In this document: one piece after another, positions 24,757 to 34,064 of the stretch
Layout of the letters: every line of letters starts with the position of its first letter
Numbering within the stretch: position 1 is the stretch's first letter
From: Pelorhabdus rhamnosifermentans
GTDB taxonomy: Bacteria; Bacillota; Negativicutes; UMGS1260
NCBI RefSeq assembly: GCF_018835585.1
Contig: NZ_JAHGVE010000031.1
Span: forward strand, 1 to 42,912
Reading direction: 5' to 3'
Length of the DNA: 42,912 nucleotides
Notes under the pieces: model-generated
Database searches by the model: none
What the model saw: the letters and a program-made list of their open reading frames with translations, nothing else
What the model was told of the DNA's origin: nothing
Program-made: the position numbers and the translations under genes

Positions 24757-25653
24757 CTAAAGCTGTTCTTTTGCATCATGCAAATGCGTAATAAACCGCT
24801 CCACCAATGGCGACCGGTAACGATCCATATGAATGGCAAAATACACATGGCGCTTAAAACTGTTTTGTAGATTCAGCGGGCAACAGTGTAATACGCCTCT
24901 TTCCAGTTCATTTAAAATCGTCAATCGCGAAATAATACTTACTCCGCCTCCCTTGATCACCATTTGTTTGATGACCTCCAATGAATCCAGCTCCATATGC
25001 TTGCGGAACTCAACGCCATAGCTTTTCGCCCATTTGTCCGTCATTTGTCGCGTGTTGGATTCCTGACCATGCAAAATAAACGAATAATGTGTCAATTGAA
25101 CCGGATCAATATGTGAATAACAAGCCAATTCATGATCAGGCGGAAAAATAACGACAAGTTCATCATCACATACAATCTCACTAATCAGTTTGGGTGACGA
25201 AAATGCTTCCGTCGAAAAAAAGCCGATATCAATTTCATGATTTTGAAGCATTTTTTGAACTACCGATGTTGGTTTAACAGACAAAGACAAACTGACGTGC
25301 GGATACTTTTTAGAAAAGTCACTAAAAATTCCGGGAAGTATGTAGGTACCCGGAACATAGCTTGCTCCGACCTTCAAGCTGCCGCGCTCCAAACATTCAT
25401 ATTCTTTGACCACCCGGCTTGCTTCTCGTGCAAGGGAATTGATTTTCACCGCATAATGAAGCAGTGACTTTCCCGCATCTTTCAACAGGATTCTCCCGCA
25501 ACTTGATTCAAACAGTTGAACGCCGAACTCCTGTTCCATTTTTTTCATGTGAAAAGTAACTGTCGGCTGCTTTAGGCCAAGAGCATCAGCAACGGCTGTG
25601 ACTTTTTTATGTTTCTCAAGCAATTCAATAATTTCCAGCTTAATAAGGTTCAT
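24757..25653 (-). CDS. LysR-family regulator, divergent from ABC operon
   Basis: 298 residues. The N-terminal helix-turn-helix reads KVTAVADALGLKQPTVTFHM followed by KKMEQEFG, then a substrate-binding domain (GSLKVGASYVPGTYILPGIF, EIDIGFFS, VIKQMVIKGGGVSIIS). ATG at 25653 has AAGGAG 9 bases upstream. It is transcribed away from the ABC/metallo-hydrolase operon, and the 165-base gap contains AATCAATAGATT, a short dyad that may be the operator. Regulation of the ABC operon is inferred from the arrangement only. Confidence 0.9.
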   Translation of the reverse strand: MNLIKLEIIELLEKHKKVTAVADALGLKQPTVTFHMKKMEQEFGVQLFESSCGRILLKDAGKSLLHYAVKINSLAREASRVVKEYECLERGSLKVGASYVPGTYILPGIFSDFSKKYPHVSLSLSVKPTSVVQKMLQNHEIDIGFFSTEAFSSPKLISEIVCDDELVVIFPPDHELACYSHIDPVQLTHYSFILHGQESNTRQMTDKWAKSYGVEFRKHMELDSLEVIKQMVIKGGGVSIISRLTILNELERGVLHCCPLNLQNSFKRHVYFAIHMDRYRSPLVERFITHLHDAKEQL

Positions 25654-25818
25654 GAACGTATTCTCCTTTCTACTCCTATTATCATTATAAATTTTTTCTA
25701 TTCAAATCAATAGATTGTATTAGTTTTTTTAACCATAATTTTACTTCCTATTAACAATCATTCCGGTTATCCAGATATACTGATAGTAGTAAGTTTCTAC
25801 AGGAAGGTTGAATCAATC

Positions 25819-26802
25819 ATGGATCTGGAAATATGCAATATAAGAAAATCATTTGGTCCGGTACAAGCACTCAAGCCTACCTGCCTGGCCATCAAGCAGG
25901 GACATTTTCTGACGCTGCTTGGCCCATCCGGTTGCGGAAAAACCACCTTGCTGCGCCTGATTGCCGGACTCGAGACACCGGATGCCGGAGAATTTTACGT
26001 AGATAGCGAGTGCATTTATTCTTTCAGCAATCACATCAATAAAAGTGCCAACCGCAGAAACTTCGGCATGGTCTTCCAGGATTTTTCCCTTTGGCCGCAT
26101 ATGACCGTGTTTGAAAATATCGCCTTTGGTTTGCGGGCCAGAGGTGAGACAACTCACTTAAAACAGCGCGTACAACAGGCAGTGGACATCGTGCGGCTGC
26201 AAGGCATGGAAAAGCGCTATCCGCATCAACTGTCCGGGGGGCAGCAACAGCGGGTGGCTTTTGCCCGCGCCATCGTAACCAAACCACAGCTGATCCTGTT
26301 TGACGAACCATTGAGCGCACTGGATGCCGTCCTGCGGGAAGAAATGCGTTATGAATTAATGAATTTGGTTCATAACACCGGTTTTACCGCTTTATATGTC
26401 ACACATGACCAAACAGAAGCGATGTCCATGTCTGATGAAATTGCCGTGATGAATGACGGGCAAATTCTTCAAGTAGGCAAACCGGAAAATATTTATCAAC
26501 ACCCCAACCATCCTTTTGTCGCCAGCTTCATAGGCAAATCCAACTGGCTGGAAGAAAATAAGACAGTTTTTCGACCCGAACACATTCAATGGGAACCCAA
26601 TGCATGTTGCCATACTTACGAAGGAACCGTAGAGCGAGTAAGCTACTTGGGTGACCGCTATGAGATTTACTTGTCTATGACAAATAAACACATTTGGACA
26701 GCTTACCGCAACAAGCGTATGACGGTCGGCGACAAAGTACCTGTCTTTGTCTCACCACAGGACATCCAACACATCCCAACATACAAGGAGGATCATCAAT
26801 GA
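25819..26802 (+). CDS. ABC transporter ATPase (ferric/2-aminoethylphosphonate/spermidine importer type)
   Basis: 327 residues. Walker A GPSGCGKTT (35-43), Q-loop MVFQDFSLWPHM, signature LSGGQQQR, Walker B LILFDEP, H-loop VTHDQTEAM, and a C-terminal TOBE-like extension (VERVSYLGDRYEIY). This architecture belongs to the PotA/FbpC/PhnT group. AGGAAGG lies shortly before ATG 25819. Its stop overlaps the binding-protein start (ATGA), making translation coupled. It is the first gene of a four-gene operon controlled by a divergent promoter region shared with lysR. Confidence 0.93.
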   Translation: MDLEICNIRKSFGPVQALKPTCLAIKQGHFLTLLGPSGCGKTTLLRLIAGLETPDAGEFYVDSECIYSFSNHINKSANRRNFGMVFQDFSLWPHMTVFENIAFGLRARGETTHLKQRVQQAVDIVRLQGMEKRYPHQLSGGQQQRVAFARAIVTKPQLILFDEPLSALDAVLREEMRYELMNLVHNTGFTALYVTHDQTEAMSMSDEIAVMNDGQILQVGKPENIYQHPNHPFVASFIGKSNWLEENKTVFRPEHIQWEPNACCHTYEGTVERVSYLGDRYEIYLSMTNKHIWTAYRNKRMTVGDKVPVFVSPQDIQHIPTYKEDHQ

Positions 26803-27833
26803 AAATAAGAGGTTTTATCAAGTCGTGTACATTGCTGCTGCTGATAGTCTTTGCAGGCACTACCCTGGCTGGCTGCAGCCCATCAACAAAAACCGAAAAC
26901 GCACCTGCCGCACAAACACAATCCAGTGGAAAACTGGTAGTTTACAGCGCAGGTCCGAAAAAGCTGGCTGAAAAAATTCAAAAAGGATTTGAAGCCAAAA
27001 CAGGTGTAAAAGTAGAGATGTTCCAGGGAACGACAGGAAAAATACTGTCCCGGATGGAAGCTGAAAAAACTAACCCAGTGGTAGATGTAGTTGTTCTGGC
27101 CTCACTGCCTGCCGCCCAAGGCTTAAAAAATAGCGGACAGACTTTAGAATATAAAACTGCCAAAAACGCCGATAAATTAATAAGCGATTGGTCTGATAAA
27201 GATGGCAATTTTTTTGCTTACAGCGCTTCGGCCCTTGGTATCGTCTACAATACCAAGCTTGTCACAAAACCGCCAAAAGACTGGAGCGACCTGACCAACC
27301 CCGAGTGGCAGGGAAAAGTGACCATTCCTGATCCCGCACAATCAGGATCAGCACTGGATTTCATCACCGGATACTTGAGTAATAAGGGCGAAAGCGGATG
27401 GCAGTTGTTCGAGCAATTCAAACAGAACGATGTAACCCTAGCCGGTGCCAATCAAGAAGCACTTGACCCGGTGATAACCGGCGCGAAAAGCGTTGTAGTG
27501 GCCGGTGTTGATTATATGACTTATCAGGCAAAAGCCAAAGGAGAACCGATTGATATGCTATATCCGTCAAGCGGTACTGTCATCAGCCCGCGACCGGCTG
27601 CCATCATGAAGACAAGTAAAAACGTCGATAACGCCAAAGCCTTTATCGACTATCTGTTGTCAGACGAAGTACAAAAAATGGTTGCTGATACCTACCTGTT
27701 GCCAGGACGCAACGATATCAAAGCCAAGGATCGGGCCAGCGCCGATCAAATCCCGCTGCTCAAGGTAGACTGGGCATGGATGAATACCAACGGCAACGCC
27801 GCAATCAAAAAGTTTACCCAAATCTTTGAGTAG
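26799..27833 (+). CDS. ABC transporter substrate-binding lipoprotein (family 1, FbpA/PhnS-like)
   Basis: 344 residues with a lipoprotein signal (LLLLIVFAGTTLAGC, lipid-anchored C26). The mature part has KLVVYSAGPKKLAEKI, MEAEKTNPVVDVVV, FFAYSASALGIVYNT, WSDLTNPEWQGKV and AKAFIDYLLSDEVQKM, typical of ferric, thiamine and 2-aminoethylphosphonate binding proteins. ATG at 26799 follows AAGGAGGATCATCA and overlaps the ATPase stop. The paired tyrosines that bind Fe3+ in FbpA are not obvious at the usual place, so iron is not assured. A phosphonate or phosphate ester would suit the hydrolases downstream, but this is a guess. Confidence 0.9.
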   Translation: MKIRGFIKSCTLLLLIVFAGTTLAGCSPSTKTENAPAAQTQSSGKLVVYSAGPKKLAEKIQKGFEAKTGVKVEMFQGTTGKILSRMEAEKTNPVVDVVVLASLPAAQGLKNSGQTLEYKTAKNADKLISDWSDKDGNFFAYSASALGIVYNTKLVTKPPKDWSDLTNPEWQGKVTIPDPAQSGSALDFITGYLSNKGESGWQLFEQFKQNDVTLAGANQEALDPVITGAKSVVVAGVDYMTYQAKAKGEPIDMLYPSSGTVISPRPAAIMKTSKNVDNAKAFIDYLLSDEVQKMVADTYLLPGRNDIKAKDRASADQIPLLKVDWAWMNTNGNAAIKKFTQIFE

Positions 27834-27845
27834 AGCCGAATCTTG

Positions 27846-29519
27846 ATGCAACAGATGATTGTAATGGATTATAAAAAGCTGGGGATGTTCTTGGCATTAC
27901 TGCTGCTCATCATTTTAATAGCCATCCCGCTCTTTTGTATTTTTTTCACCAGCATCTATCCGAATCAAACGCTGAACTTGCTGGCACCGCTGCGTACCCT
28001 TTCGGAAAGCAATCTGAGTGAAGTATTTTGGCACACAATATGGCTGGGCTTTTGCGTTATGCTGACAACAACAGTACTGGCTGTGCCACTGGCCTGGATT
28101 TTTGCTAAAACAGATCTATGCCGTCACAACGGACTGGATATTGTGCTGATGATTCCTTTTATGACGCCCCCTTACATCGGCTCCATGGGCTGGATTCTGT
28201 TCATGCAGCGTAACGGTTATCTGGAACAACTTGTTCCTGCCGCCAAAATTGTCACAACGTTTTTCTTCAGCTTTGGCGGTATGGTCGCTATCATGAGTCT
28301 ACATTTATATCCATTTTTATACCTTATCTTACGTAATATATTTGTCCAGATCAGTGGCAATAAGGAAGCTGCCGCCATTGTTCACGGCGGCAGCTTCCTC
28401 TATAATTTTCGGCGTATTGTCATCCCGCTGGCATTGTCCGGCTACGCCATGGGTGCGCTGCTCGTGTTTGTAAAAACCATTGCCGAATTTGGCACACCGG
28501 CTACCTTTGGTCGAAAAATCGGCTATTTTGTAATGACATCGGAGATCCATCAATATATTTCTCACTGGCCCATTGATTTTGGCAAAGCAACGGCACTGGC
28601 ATCTGTTCTGCTTAGCGCCTGCCTGATACTGTGGTATATTCAATCCTTGATCTGTCAGCGCTTTTCCTATCCGTTGATCGGTGGCAGAGATTCGTTCCGG
28701 AGAATATCCGTCTTGAAAAACGGACAGCGCCTCTTTGCTTGGCTATACATCGGCGGTCTGCTGGGTGTTTCCATCGGCATTCCCTACTTTTCCATCTTGT
28801 CGGCATCGTTGATGAAGCTCAGGGGAGTGGGTCTGGCGTGGAATAACATCACTTTTCAGTACTACATTGCTCTTTTGACTTGGGGTTCAAACAGTATGAA
28901 TGCTTTAATGAACAGTTTAGGGTTATCCATAGTCGCCGCAACCATTTCAGTGATATTAGGAACCTATTGCGCTTTGTTGATTGGAAATTCCAAAACCAGA
29001 CTGCAGCGAATCATTGACTTACTTAGCTTGTTACCCAACGCCGTACCGGGGATTGTCCTTGTCGTAGGATTTATTCTGTTCTGGAATTCTCCGTCAATGC
29101 CCATCCCGCTATATAACACCTATGGGATGGTCGTCCTTACCTATGCCGTTCTCTTCCTGCCCTATACCGTTCAGTATGTAAAGACCAACTATAGCCAGTT
29201 AAATCTGTCCTTATTTCAGGCGGGACAGGTTTGTGGCGGAACACCCGTGTATATTTTGCGACGAATCCTTTTACCCCTTCTTGTCCCCGGTATCCTTGCT
29301 GGTTGGATGATGACCTTTACCATTTCCATCCGGGAACTTGTCGCCTCTTTGCTGATTTTGCCCCCAGACATGGAAACATCCGCAACATTTATATTTTCTC
29401 AATTCGAACAAGGAAATGTCGCCCTAGGCATGGCGATGGCCGTAGTATCTGTCGGTCTAACTACCATCCTGCTGCTGGCTGTCAACCAATTCCATCCCGC
29501 AAGGAAGCAAAATGGATAA
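27846..29519 (+). CDS. ABC transporter permease, fused double BPD domain
   Basis: About 557 residues with roughly 12 membrane helices forming two MetI-like permease domains in one chain. Each has its EAA loop for the ATPase: NKEAAAIVHGGSFLYNFRRI in the first half and GQVCGGTPVYILRRILLPLL in the second. Fused permeases are usual in FbpB/ThiP-type importers. The start is uncertain: ATG 27846, 27855 or 27864 all lack a good ribosome site. The gene begins 12 bases after the binding-protein stop and probably depends on coupling. The 3' end overlaps the next gene by 8 bases. Confidence 0.9.
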   Translation: MQQMIVMDYKKLGMFLALLLLIILIAIPLFCIFFTSIYPNQTLNLLAPLRTLSESNLSEVFWHTIWLGFCVMLTTTVLAVPLAWIFAKTDLCRHNGLDIVLMIPFMTPPYIGSMGWILFMQRNGYLEQLVPAAKIVTTFFFSFGGMVAIMSLHLYPFLYLILRNIFVQISGNKEAAAIVHGGSFLYNFRRIVIPLALSGYAMGALLVFVKTIAEFGTPATFGRKIGYFVMTSEIHQYISHWPIDFGKATALASVLLSACLILWYIQSLICQRFSYPLIGGRDSFRRISVLKNGQRLFAWLYIGGLLGVSIGIPYFSILSASLMKLRGVGLAWNNITFQYYIALLTWGSNSMNALMNSLGLSIVAATISVILGTYCALLIGNSKTRLQRIIDLLSLLPNAVPGIVLVVGFILFWNSPSMPIPLYNTYGMVVLTYAVLFLPYTVQYVKTNYSQLNLSLFQAGQVCGGTPVYILRRILLPLLVPGILAGWMMTFTISIRELVASLLILPPDMETSATFIFSQFEQGNVALGMAMAVVSVGLTTILLLAVNQFHPARKQNG

Positions 29520-30840
29520 ACAGGTAGAACTTAACGCCAAATTAGCCATCTGGGGTGGCGCTGGCGAACACGGACGTTCCTGTTATTTTCTGCAAAATGG
29601 ATCTATGAAGGTTCTCCTGGACTGTGGGGCAAAAAAAGTCGGTCAAGGCGAATACCCCTTGCTGCCGACAAATCATATTCCCACTCTGAATGCAGTCTTT
29701 CTATCCCATTCCCACGAGGATCATTCCATGGCCATCCCCCTGCTCTACAAACTGGGTTATCAAGGAAAAGTATGGACTACCCGGGCTACTATGCAAAAGT
29801 TACCATACTACTTTTCTGCCTGGAAAAAATATGTTGACAGACAATCAGGCAACCTCCCGTACAGCAGTCGGCACATGGAAAAAATTCAGTACGCCTGCCT
29901 GGAAGATATTGCTGCTCCAGGCCAGTGGATAGAACTGTCACCAGGCTTACGCATCTACTGGGGCAAAAGCGGACACATCATCGGCTCAATCTGGCTCATA
30001 CTAGATCTCAATGGTAAATTCATCTTCTTTTCCGGTGATTTCACTACCGAAGGACGTCTGCTCTCTTCCGATTGGCTTCCCGCCATAATAAGAAAAGACT
30101 TAGCACAAGTTCAGTCTAAAAAACAGGAACTGGATTTAGCAATCATCGAAGCGGCCCATGGTCTTGATACGGAAAATCAATTAATTAAGCTAAACCATTT
30201 GACGAATACGGCGCAAAGAGTTCTGACACAAAACGGTTGGCTGCTACTCCCCGTCCCAGTCGTTGGCCGTGGACAGGATTTACTTGTATGGGCAATGGAG
30301 ACCTTTCCGAATACTCGGCTGTTAGTCGAGGAAACAATCGCTGATAATCTAAAACAACTGCTGCAATGGCCGCATTGGCTCCGTCCGGGTGCTGCCGCCA
30401 CCATAAACTCCGTGCTAAATAATCCTCAGCTTAGGATAATAAAAATTCACCAACAACGCGAACAATTATTATCAGACGGACAAAACGGCATCATTTTGAC
30501 TGACGACGGCATGCTGCAAACCGCTACAGCCCGCTGGTACTACCAACAATTGGAAAGCCATCCGAACAACTGTGTTGTTTTTACCGGACACTTACCGGCG
30601 GGCAGCCAAGGACAGCAGCTGTTGTCCCCCGGCAATCTGCAAGGTACCGCCCAATTAATTTCTTATAAAGTCCATCAGGGATTATCGGACCTGCGGCAAA
30701 TGCTCAACCAGCTTCCCAGTCGTCAGACCGTTTTGGTTCATACAAATAAACCGACAACTGATTTAATTTGCGCCAAACTATCCCAGGAAAACTATAGCCA
30801 CTTGTACTCATTGTCGCCTGGAGAATATCTAAACTTTTAA
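29512..30840 (+). CDS. Beta-CASP metallo-beta-lactamase hydrolase in an ABC operon
   Basis: 442 residues. The metallo-beta-lactamase core has LLDCG, HSHEDH (H66, H68, D70, H71), SGHIIGS (H155) and FSGDF (D176). The inserted beta-CASP domain shows LLLPVPVVGRGQDLL, and a late VLVHTNK supplies the C-terminal His. Well-known relatives are RNA-processing nucleases (RNase J, CPSF73), but this one is shorter and lacks the RNase J C-terminal part. It overlaps the permease gene and is cotranscribed with the importer, so it probably acts on the imported compound or its product, for example a phosphodiester. The substrate is not known. Confidence 0.85.
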   Translation: MDKQVELNAKLAIWGGAGEHGRSCYFLQNGSMKVLLDCGAKKVGQGEYPLLPTNHIPTLNAVFLSHSHEDHSMAIPLLYKLGYQGKVWTTRATMQKLPYYFSAWKKYVDRQSGNLPYSSRHMEKIQYACLEDIAAPGQWIELSPGLRIYWGKSGHIIGSIWLILDLNGKFIFFSGDFTTEGRLLSSDWLPAIIRKDLAQVQSKKQELDLAIIEAAHGLDTENQLIKLNHLTNTAQRVLTQNGWLLLPVPVVGRGQDLLVWAMETFPNTRLLVEETIADNLKQLLQWPHWLRPGAAATINSVLNNPQLRIIKIHQQREQLLSDGQNGIILTDDGMLQTATARWYYQQLESHPNNCVVFTGHLPAGSQGQQLLSPGNLQGTAQLISYKVHQGLSDLRQMLNQLPSRQTVLVHTNKPTTDLICAKLSQENYSHLYSLSPGEYLNF

Positions 30841-30978
30841 GCGTTAAGTAACATGACACAGGGACGGTTCGAAACCACTGAAAAAGTCAAATATTCAGTG
30901 AGATTTCCATTAATTTGATATAATTATATATACCGTCTCTTTGGAGGATTAATAAAAAAAATGAAACGAGGAGAAATA

Positions 30979-31986
30979 ATGATGAAATTTAATAAGATGA
31001 AGCTATTTATAATACCTATGATAATCCTATTGGGCATGACCGGAATGCTGAACATCACGCATGCCCAAACCTGGAAATTTGCAGTCATTAGCGATACCCA
31101 TGATAACGACAAAACACATACAACAACAGGTGTCACACCCTATCTCGCACCCATTATCAATGATATTGTAGAAGAAAAACCAGACATGGTAATGGAAACT
31201 GGCGATTTAATTGTAGGTGCATTAACTGAGCCGACTTCTCCGGTTTATAAAAAATATGCTGTTCAATATGCAGCGTTTCAAAAAGCTGTAGAACCTCTGA
31301 AAAACGCAAATGTTCCATTATTTGTAATTCGAGGTAATCATGATTACGGTGCCGCTAATGAGGAAGCAGACCTCCAGAAAGTATATTTAGAGAAATTTGC
31401 AAATCGAATGCCTCAAAATGGCCCAGCCGATGCTAAGGGCCTTTCCTATAGTTTTGTGCACAATAAAGTAAAGTTTATAATGGTTGACCAATATGTGCAT
31501 GCCACAAATAAAGATGCTACTCTCCCCATGGATTGGCTAAAAACTGAACTGGAAAATAAGCAGGGAGTCGATCACATTTTTGTCATGGGCCATAGTCCTG
31601 CTTATTCTCCTACTAATGAAAAGAAACGGCATTTTAACCTATATGATCAGCCTGCTTTGCGTGATCAATTTTGGGATCTGTTGGTAAAAAATAATGTAAC
31701 AGCTTATATTTCTGGTCACAAACATGTTTATTTTCGCGGCAATGTAAAGGGGGTAGAACAAATTGGCGCAGGAAATCTGGGATCGGCTCTAAGTTACAAT
31801 CCTGAAACTGCCGATAAAAACTTGACAAATCTCTTTCCTACAACTTCGGTGTCCCGCGAAGACAATCGGCCAGGTTATATCATTTTCACTGTAGATAGTG
31901 ATAAAAACACGATTACAGCTAATGAATACTGTCTAGATACTGACAATAATAAATATTTGTATGATACTTATCAATTCACTTTTTAG
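30979..31986 (+). CDS. Secreted calcineurin-like metallophosphoesterase
   Basis: 335 residues. A signal peptide ends near THAQ. Metallophosphoesterase motifs: ISDTHD (D-x-H), ETGDLIVG, IRGNHDYG, MGHSPAYS and SGHKHVYFRG, giving the complete dinuclear metal site. ATG 30979 with GAGGAG 5 bases upstream is preferred to 30961. It stands about 140 bases after the ABC/metallo-hydrolase operon. A dyad CACTGAA...TTCAGTG (30876-30900) lies in the gap ahead of a TATAAT-like box, so it may have its own promoter. An exported phosphoesterase beside an importer suggests scavenging of phosphate esters (inference). Confidence 0.88.
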   Translation: MMKFNKMKLFIIPMIILLGMTGMLNITHAQTWKFAVISDTHDNDKTHTTTGVTPYLAPIINDIVEEKPDMVMETGDLIVGALTEPTSPVYKKYAVQYAAFQKAVEPLKNANVPLFVIRGNHDYGAANEEADLQKVYLEKFANRMPQNGPADAKGLSYSFVHNKVKFIMVDQYVHATNKDATLPMDWLKTELENKQGVDHIFVMGHSPAYSPTNEKKRHFNLYDQPALRDQFWDLLVKNNVTAYISGHKHVYFRGNVKGVEQIGAGNLGSALSYNPETADKNLTNLFPTTSVSREDNRPGYIIFTVDSDKNTITANEYCLDTDNNKYLYDTYQFTF

Positions 31987-32024
31987 CTTCCCGCTCCAGT
32001 CAGTATCATTATTTCTGAAAAACG

Positions 32025-32666
32025 GTGCTGTCGATAGCTACTCCTTTCGCCATTTTACGTCTTTGTTCATGGTATCGACAAGCGAAAATCTCAAATCAGC
32101 GCATGCTTGAACAGGTAGATGAGGTCATTCGTCGGTTAAAGAAATATACGAAATACCTGCATATCGCGGGCAAACGCAACAGCTTTTCTAAGACTGATCA
32201 TGATGCAACTTTCATGCGGATGAAGGAAGATGCGATGAAGAACGGACAGCTGAAGCCAGCCTACAATATCCAGTTTGGCGTCGATGCAGAATATGTTGTC
32301 TGGATTACGACTGGACCACAGCCGACCGATACAACAACACTTATCCCTTTTTTGGACGAACAGAAAACCTTCTTTCCGTACCAGTATAATAAGGTGGTTG
32401 CAGATTCCGGTTATGAAAGCGAGGAAAATTATCTTTACCTGGAAAGTCACGAACAAGCAGGTTATATCAAGCCATCCAATTATGAACAAAGTAAGACGCG
32501 CAAATATAAGAAAGACATTGGCCGTAGGGAAAATATGCCATCCGATGAGATGAGTAACAGTTATCTCTGTGCGAATGGAAAGGAAATTACAAGAGATGGA
32601 ATCCGGCGAGTAAAAAGCCAGAACGGGCACTATGGAGAATACCTTCATCCGTTAAAAGTAGCTTAA
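32025..32666 (+). pseudogene. IS1182-family transposase remnant
   Basis: From about 32085 the frame encodes the central part of an IS1182-type transposase: GKRNSFSKTDHDATFMRMKE, NGQLKPAYNIQFGVDAEYV, ADSGYESEENYLYL and YLCANGKEITRDGIRRVKS. The first twenty codons do not fit and no ribosome site is seen. The protein ends at 213 residues, before the region holding the last catalytic acidic residue, where full-length relatives run to about 450-550. The N-terminal third is missing too. It is a truncated, inactive copy. A related element end is at 32773-32816. Confidence 0.8.
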
Positions 32667-32772
32667 CAAACAAAAAAAATGAATACTGATTTTAGAGGGA
32701 ATCTGTTCCTCTTTATTTCGTGTACTCATTTTTTATATGTGCAAAAATCTGCTGAATCAGTCATCAAAAAGT

Positions 32773-32816
32773 AGGGGCTGCTGCCAACGAATATTTTCGC
32801 TAATGCAACAGCCTCT
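32773..32816. mobile_element. Terminal inverted-repeat remnant of an IS element
   Basis: AGGGGCTGCTGC (32773-32784) faces GCAACAGCCTCT (32805-32816), an imperfect 12-bp dyad with the GC-rich GGCTGTTGC ends common in IS1182 elements. It lies 107 bases after the transposase remnant. The stretch 32817-32940 shows only a 30-codon open frame without a start, perhaps debris of a disrupted gene. Confidence 0.45.
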
Positions 32817-32940
32817 TTCAGGTTGTAGAAAAATCATAATTAAATTCGCCTTTTAACGAGGTAGCCACTGATAACGCAGTGATCATATCGGCGGAAGAAG
32901 AAGCCGCTGCTACCTACAAAAGACGCGTACCTTAAAACAT

Positions 32941-33969
32941 CTACTTGGTCTCAGTAGTAAACTGTTTTTGTTTTTCTTTCCCATATTCAACAATTTGCTG
33001 TGCATCTACCCATTTTACTGGCACAGGATAATTTTCTTGTACGCTTTCACCTTTAATAGCTTTATCTAGTACATCAATAACCATTTTGCCTATTGCATAG
33101 GAATCTTGGTCAACAATCCCAGTAATTAAACCTTCTTCGATACCATTTTCCCATGTCGGGGTATAATCAAAACCAAAGTGATAAATTTTTCCAGCCATGC
33201 CTTGAGACTTAATGGCTTCCATAACGCCTGTATCAGGACCTTCAGAACCTAGTGAGAATACGGCTACCATATCTGGATTGGAAGTAATTTGACTTTCTAA
33301 CTGTCTTTTTGATTCAGACGACTGATCGTTATCCTGAATGGGTTCTAACCAAGTAAAGTTGCTGTCTACAGCCCCCATTACACTGGCAAATCCTTTTTTA
33401 ATGCCTTCTTGCCGATAAGTCATAGTAGTTTGAGTAAGATTAGTCGCTGCTAAAGCAATTTTCCCACTAGTAATGCCTTTATTTTTCAAATATTCGGCAG
33501 CTCTTCTGCCAAGTTCTTCGCCAGCTAATTTATTATCTGTTCCCACATAAGCAACACGATTATCTTTACTTTTAACGTCAGCATCAAAAGTAACAATCTT
33601 TAACCCCGCATCCTTGGCCTCTTTTACTTTACGATCAAACATATCGGGATCCATCGGCGCAATAGCTACGCCTAATGCTTTATTTAAGACAGCTTCTTGC
33701 AAAAAGCCAATATGCTTTTCATTTTTTTGTGATTCACTAGGTGGTGAAGTTTTGAATACCAAATTATACCCTAGTTCTTTGGCACGCTCTTCAGCCGCCT
33801 TTTTCATCGGCGACCAATACGCTCCCGTATCTACAATAGGTATAAAATATATGGTTTTTTGTCCAGCCTCCTTAGCTGAATTGCCTGCTGTAGGACTCGA
33901 GTTAGAACATCCGGTTAACGCAGCACTCAACATAACTATGCCTAATAAAGCTATTGTCCACTTTTTCAT
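32941..33969 (-). CDS. Sugar ABC transporter substrate-binding lipoprotein (RbsB-like)
   Basis: 342 residues. The lipoprotein signal ends LTGC (lipid-anchored C21). A periplasmic-binding (PBP type I) fold of the ribose/xylose group follows: IYFIPIVDTGAYWSPMKKAA, GFLQEAVLNKALGVAIAPMD, GLKIVTFDADVKSKDNRVAY, VGTDNKLAGEELGRRAAEYL and LEPIQDNDQSSESKRQLESQ. GGGGGGG lies 5 bases before ATG 33969. It is the last gene of the GH3-ATPase-permease-binding protein operon. The ligand is probably a pentose or small glycoside, judged from its neighbours. Confidence 0.92.
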   Translation of the reverse strand: MKKWTIALLGIVMLSAALTGCSNSSPTAGNSAKEAGQKTIYFIPIVDTGAYWSPMKKAAEERAKELGYNLVFKTSPPSESQKNEKHIGFLQEAVLNKALGVAIAPMDPDMFDRKVKEAKDAGLKIVTFDADVKSKDNRVAYVGTDNKLAGEELGRRAAEYLKNKGITSGKIALAATNLTQTTMTYRQEGIKKGFASVMGAVDSNFTWLEPIQDNDQSSESKRQLESQITSNPDMVAVFSLGSEGPDTGVMEAIKSQGMAGKIYHFGFDYTPTWENGIEEGLITGIVDQDSYAIGKMVIDVLDKAIKGESVQENYPVPVKWVDAQQIVEYGKEKQKQFTTETK

Positions 33970-34064
33970 ATGTACCCCCCCTATTTTTTTGTGTATTTTC
34001 TCACAAAATTCAATAAAAAGCTCTACCCTCCCTTTCGAAATAAAATAACATCAGCGTTTAATGG

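Noticed and set aside
30852-30870. TGACACAGGGACGGTTC, resembling a piece of a palindromic repeat common in Firmicutes.
   Set aside because: Only one partial copy is present in the window, with no partner arm or transposase, so a repeat call is not supported.
32838-32935. Open plus-strand frame of about 30 codons (ending AATYKRRVP) after the IS end.
   Set aside because: It has no start codon or ribosome site and is too short to identify; likely debris.
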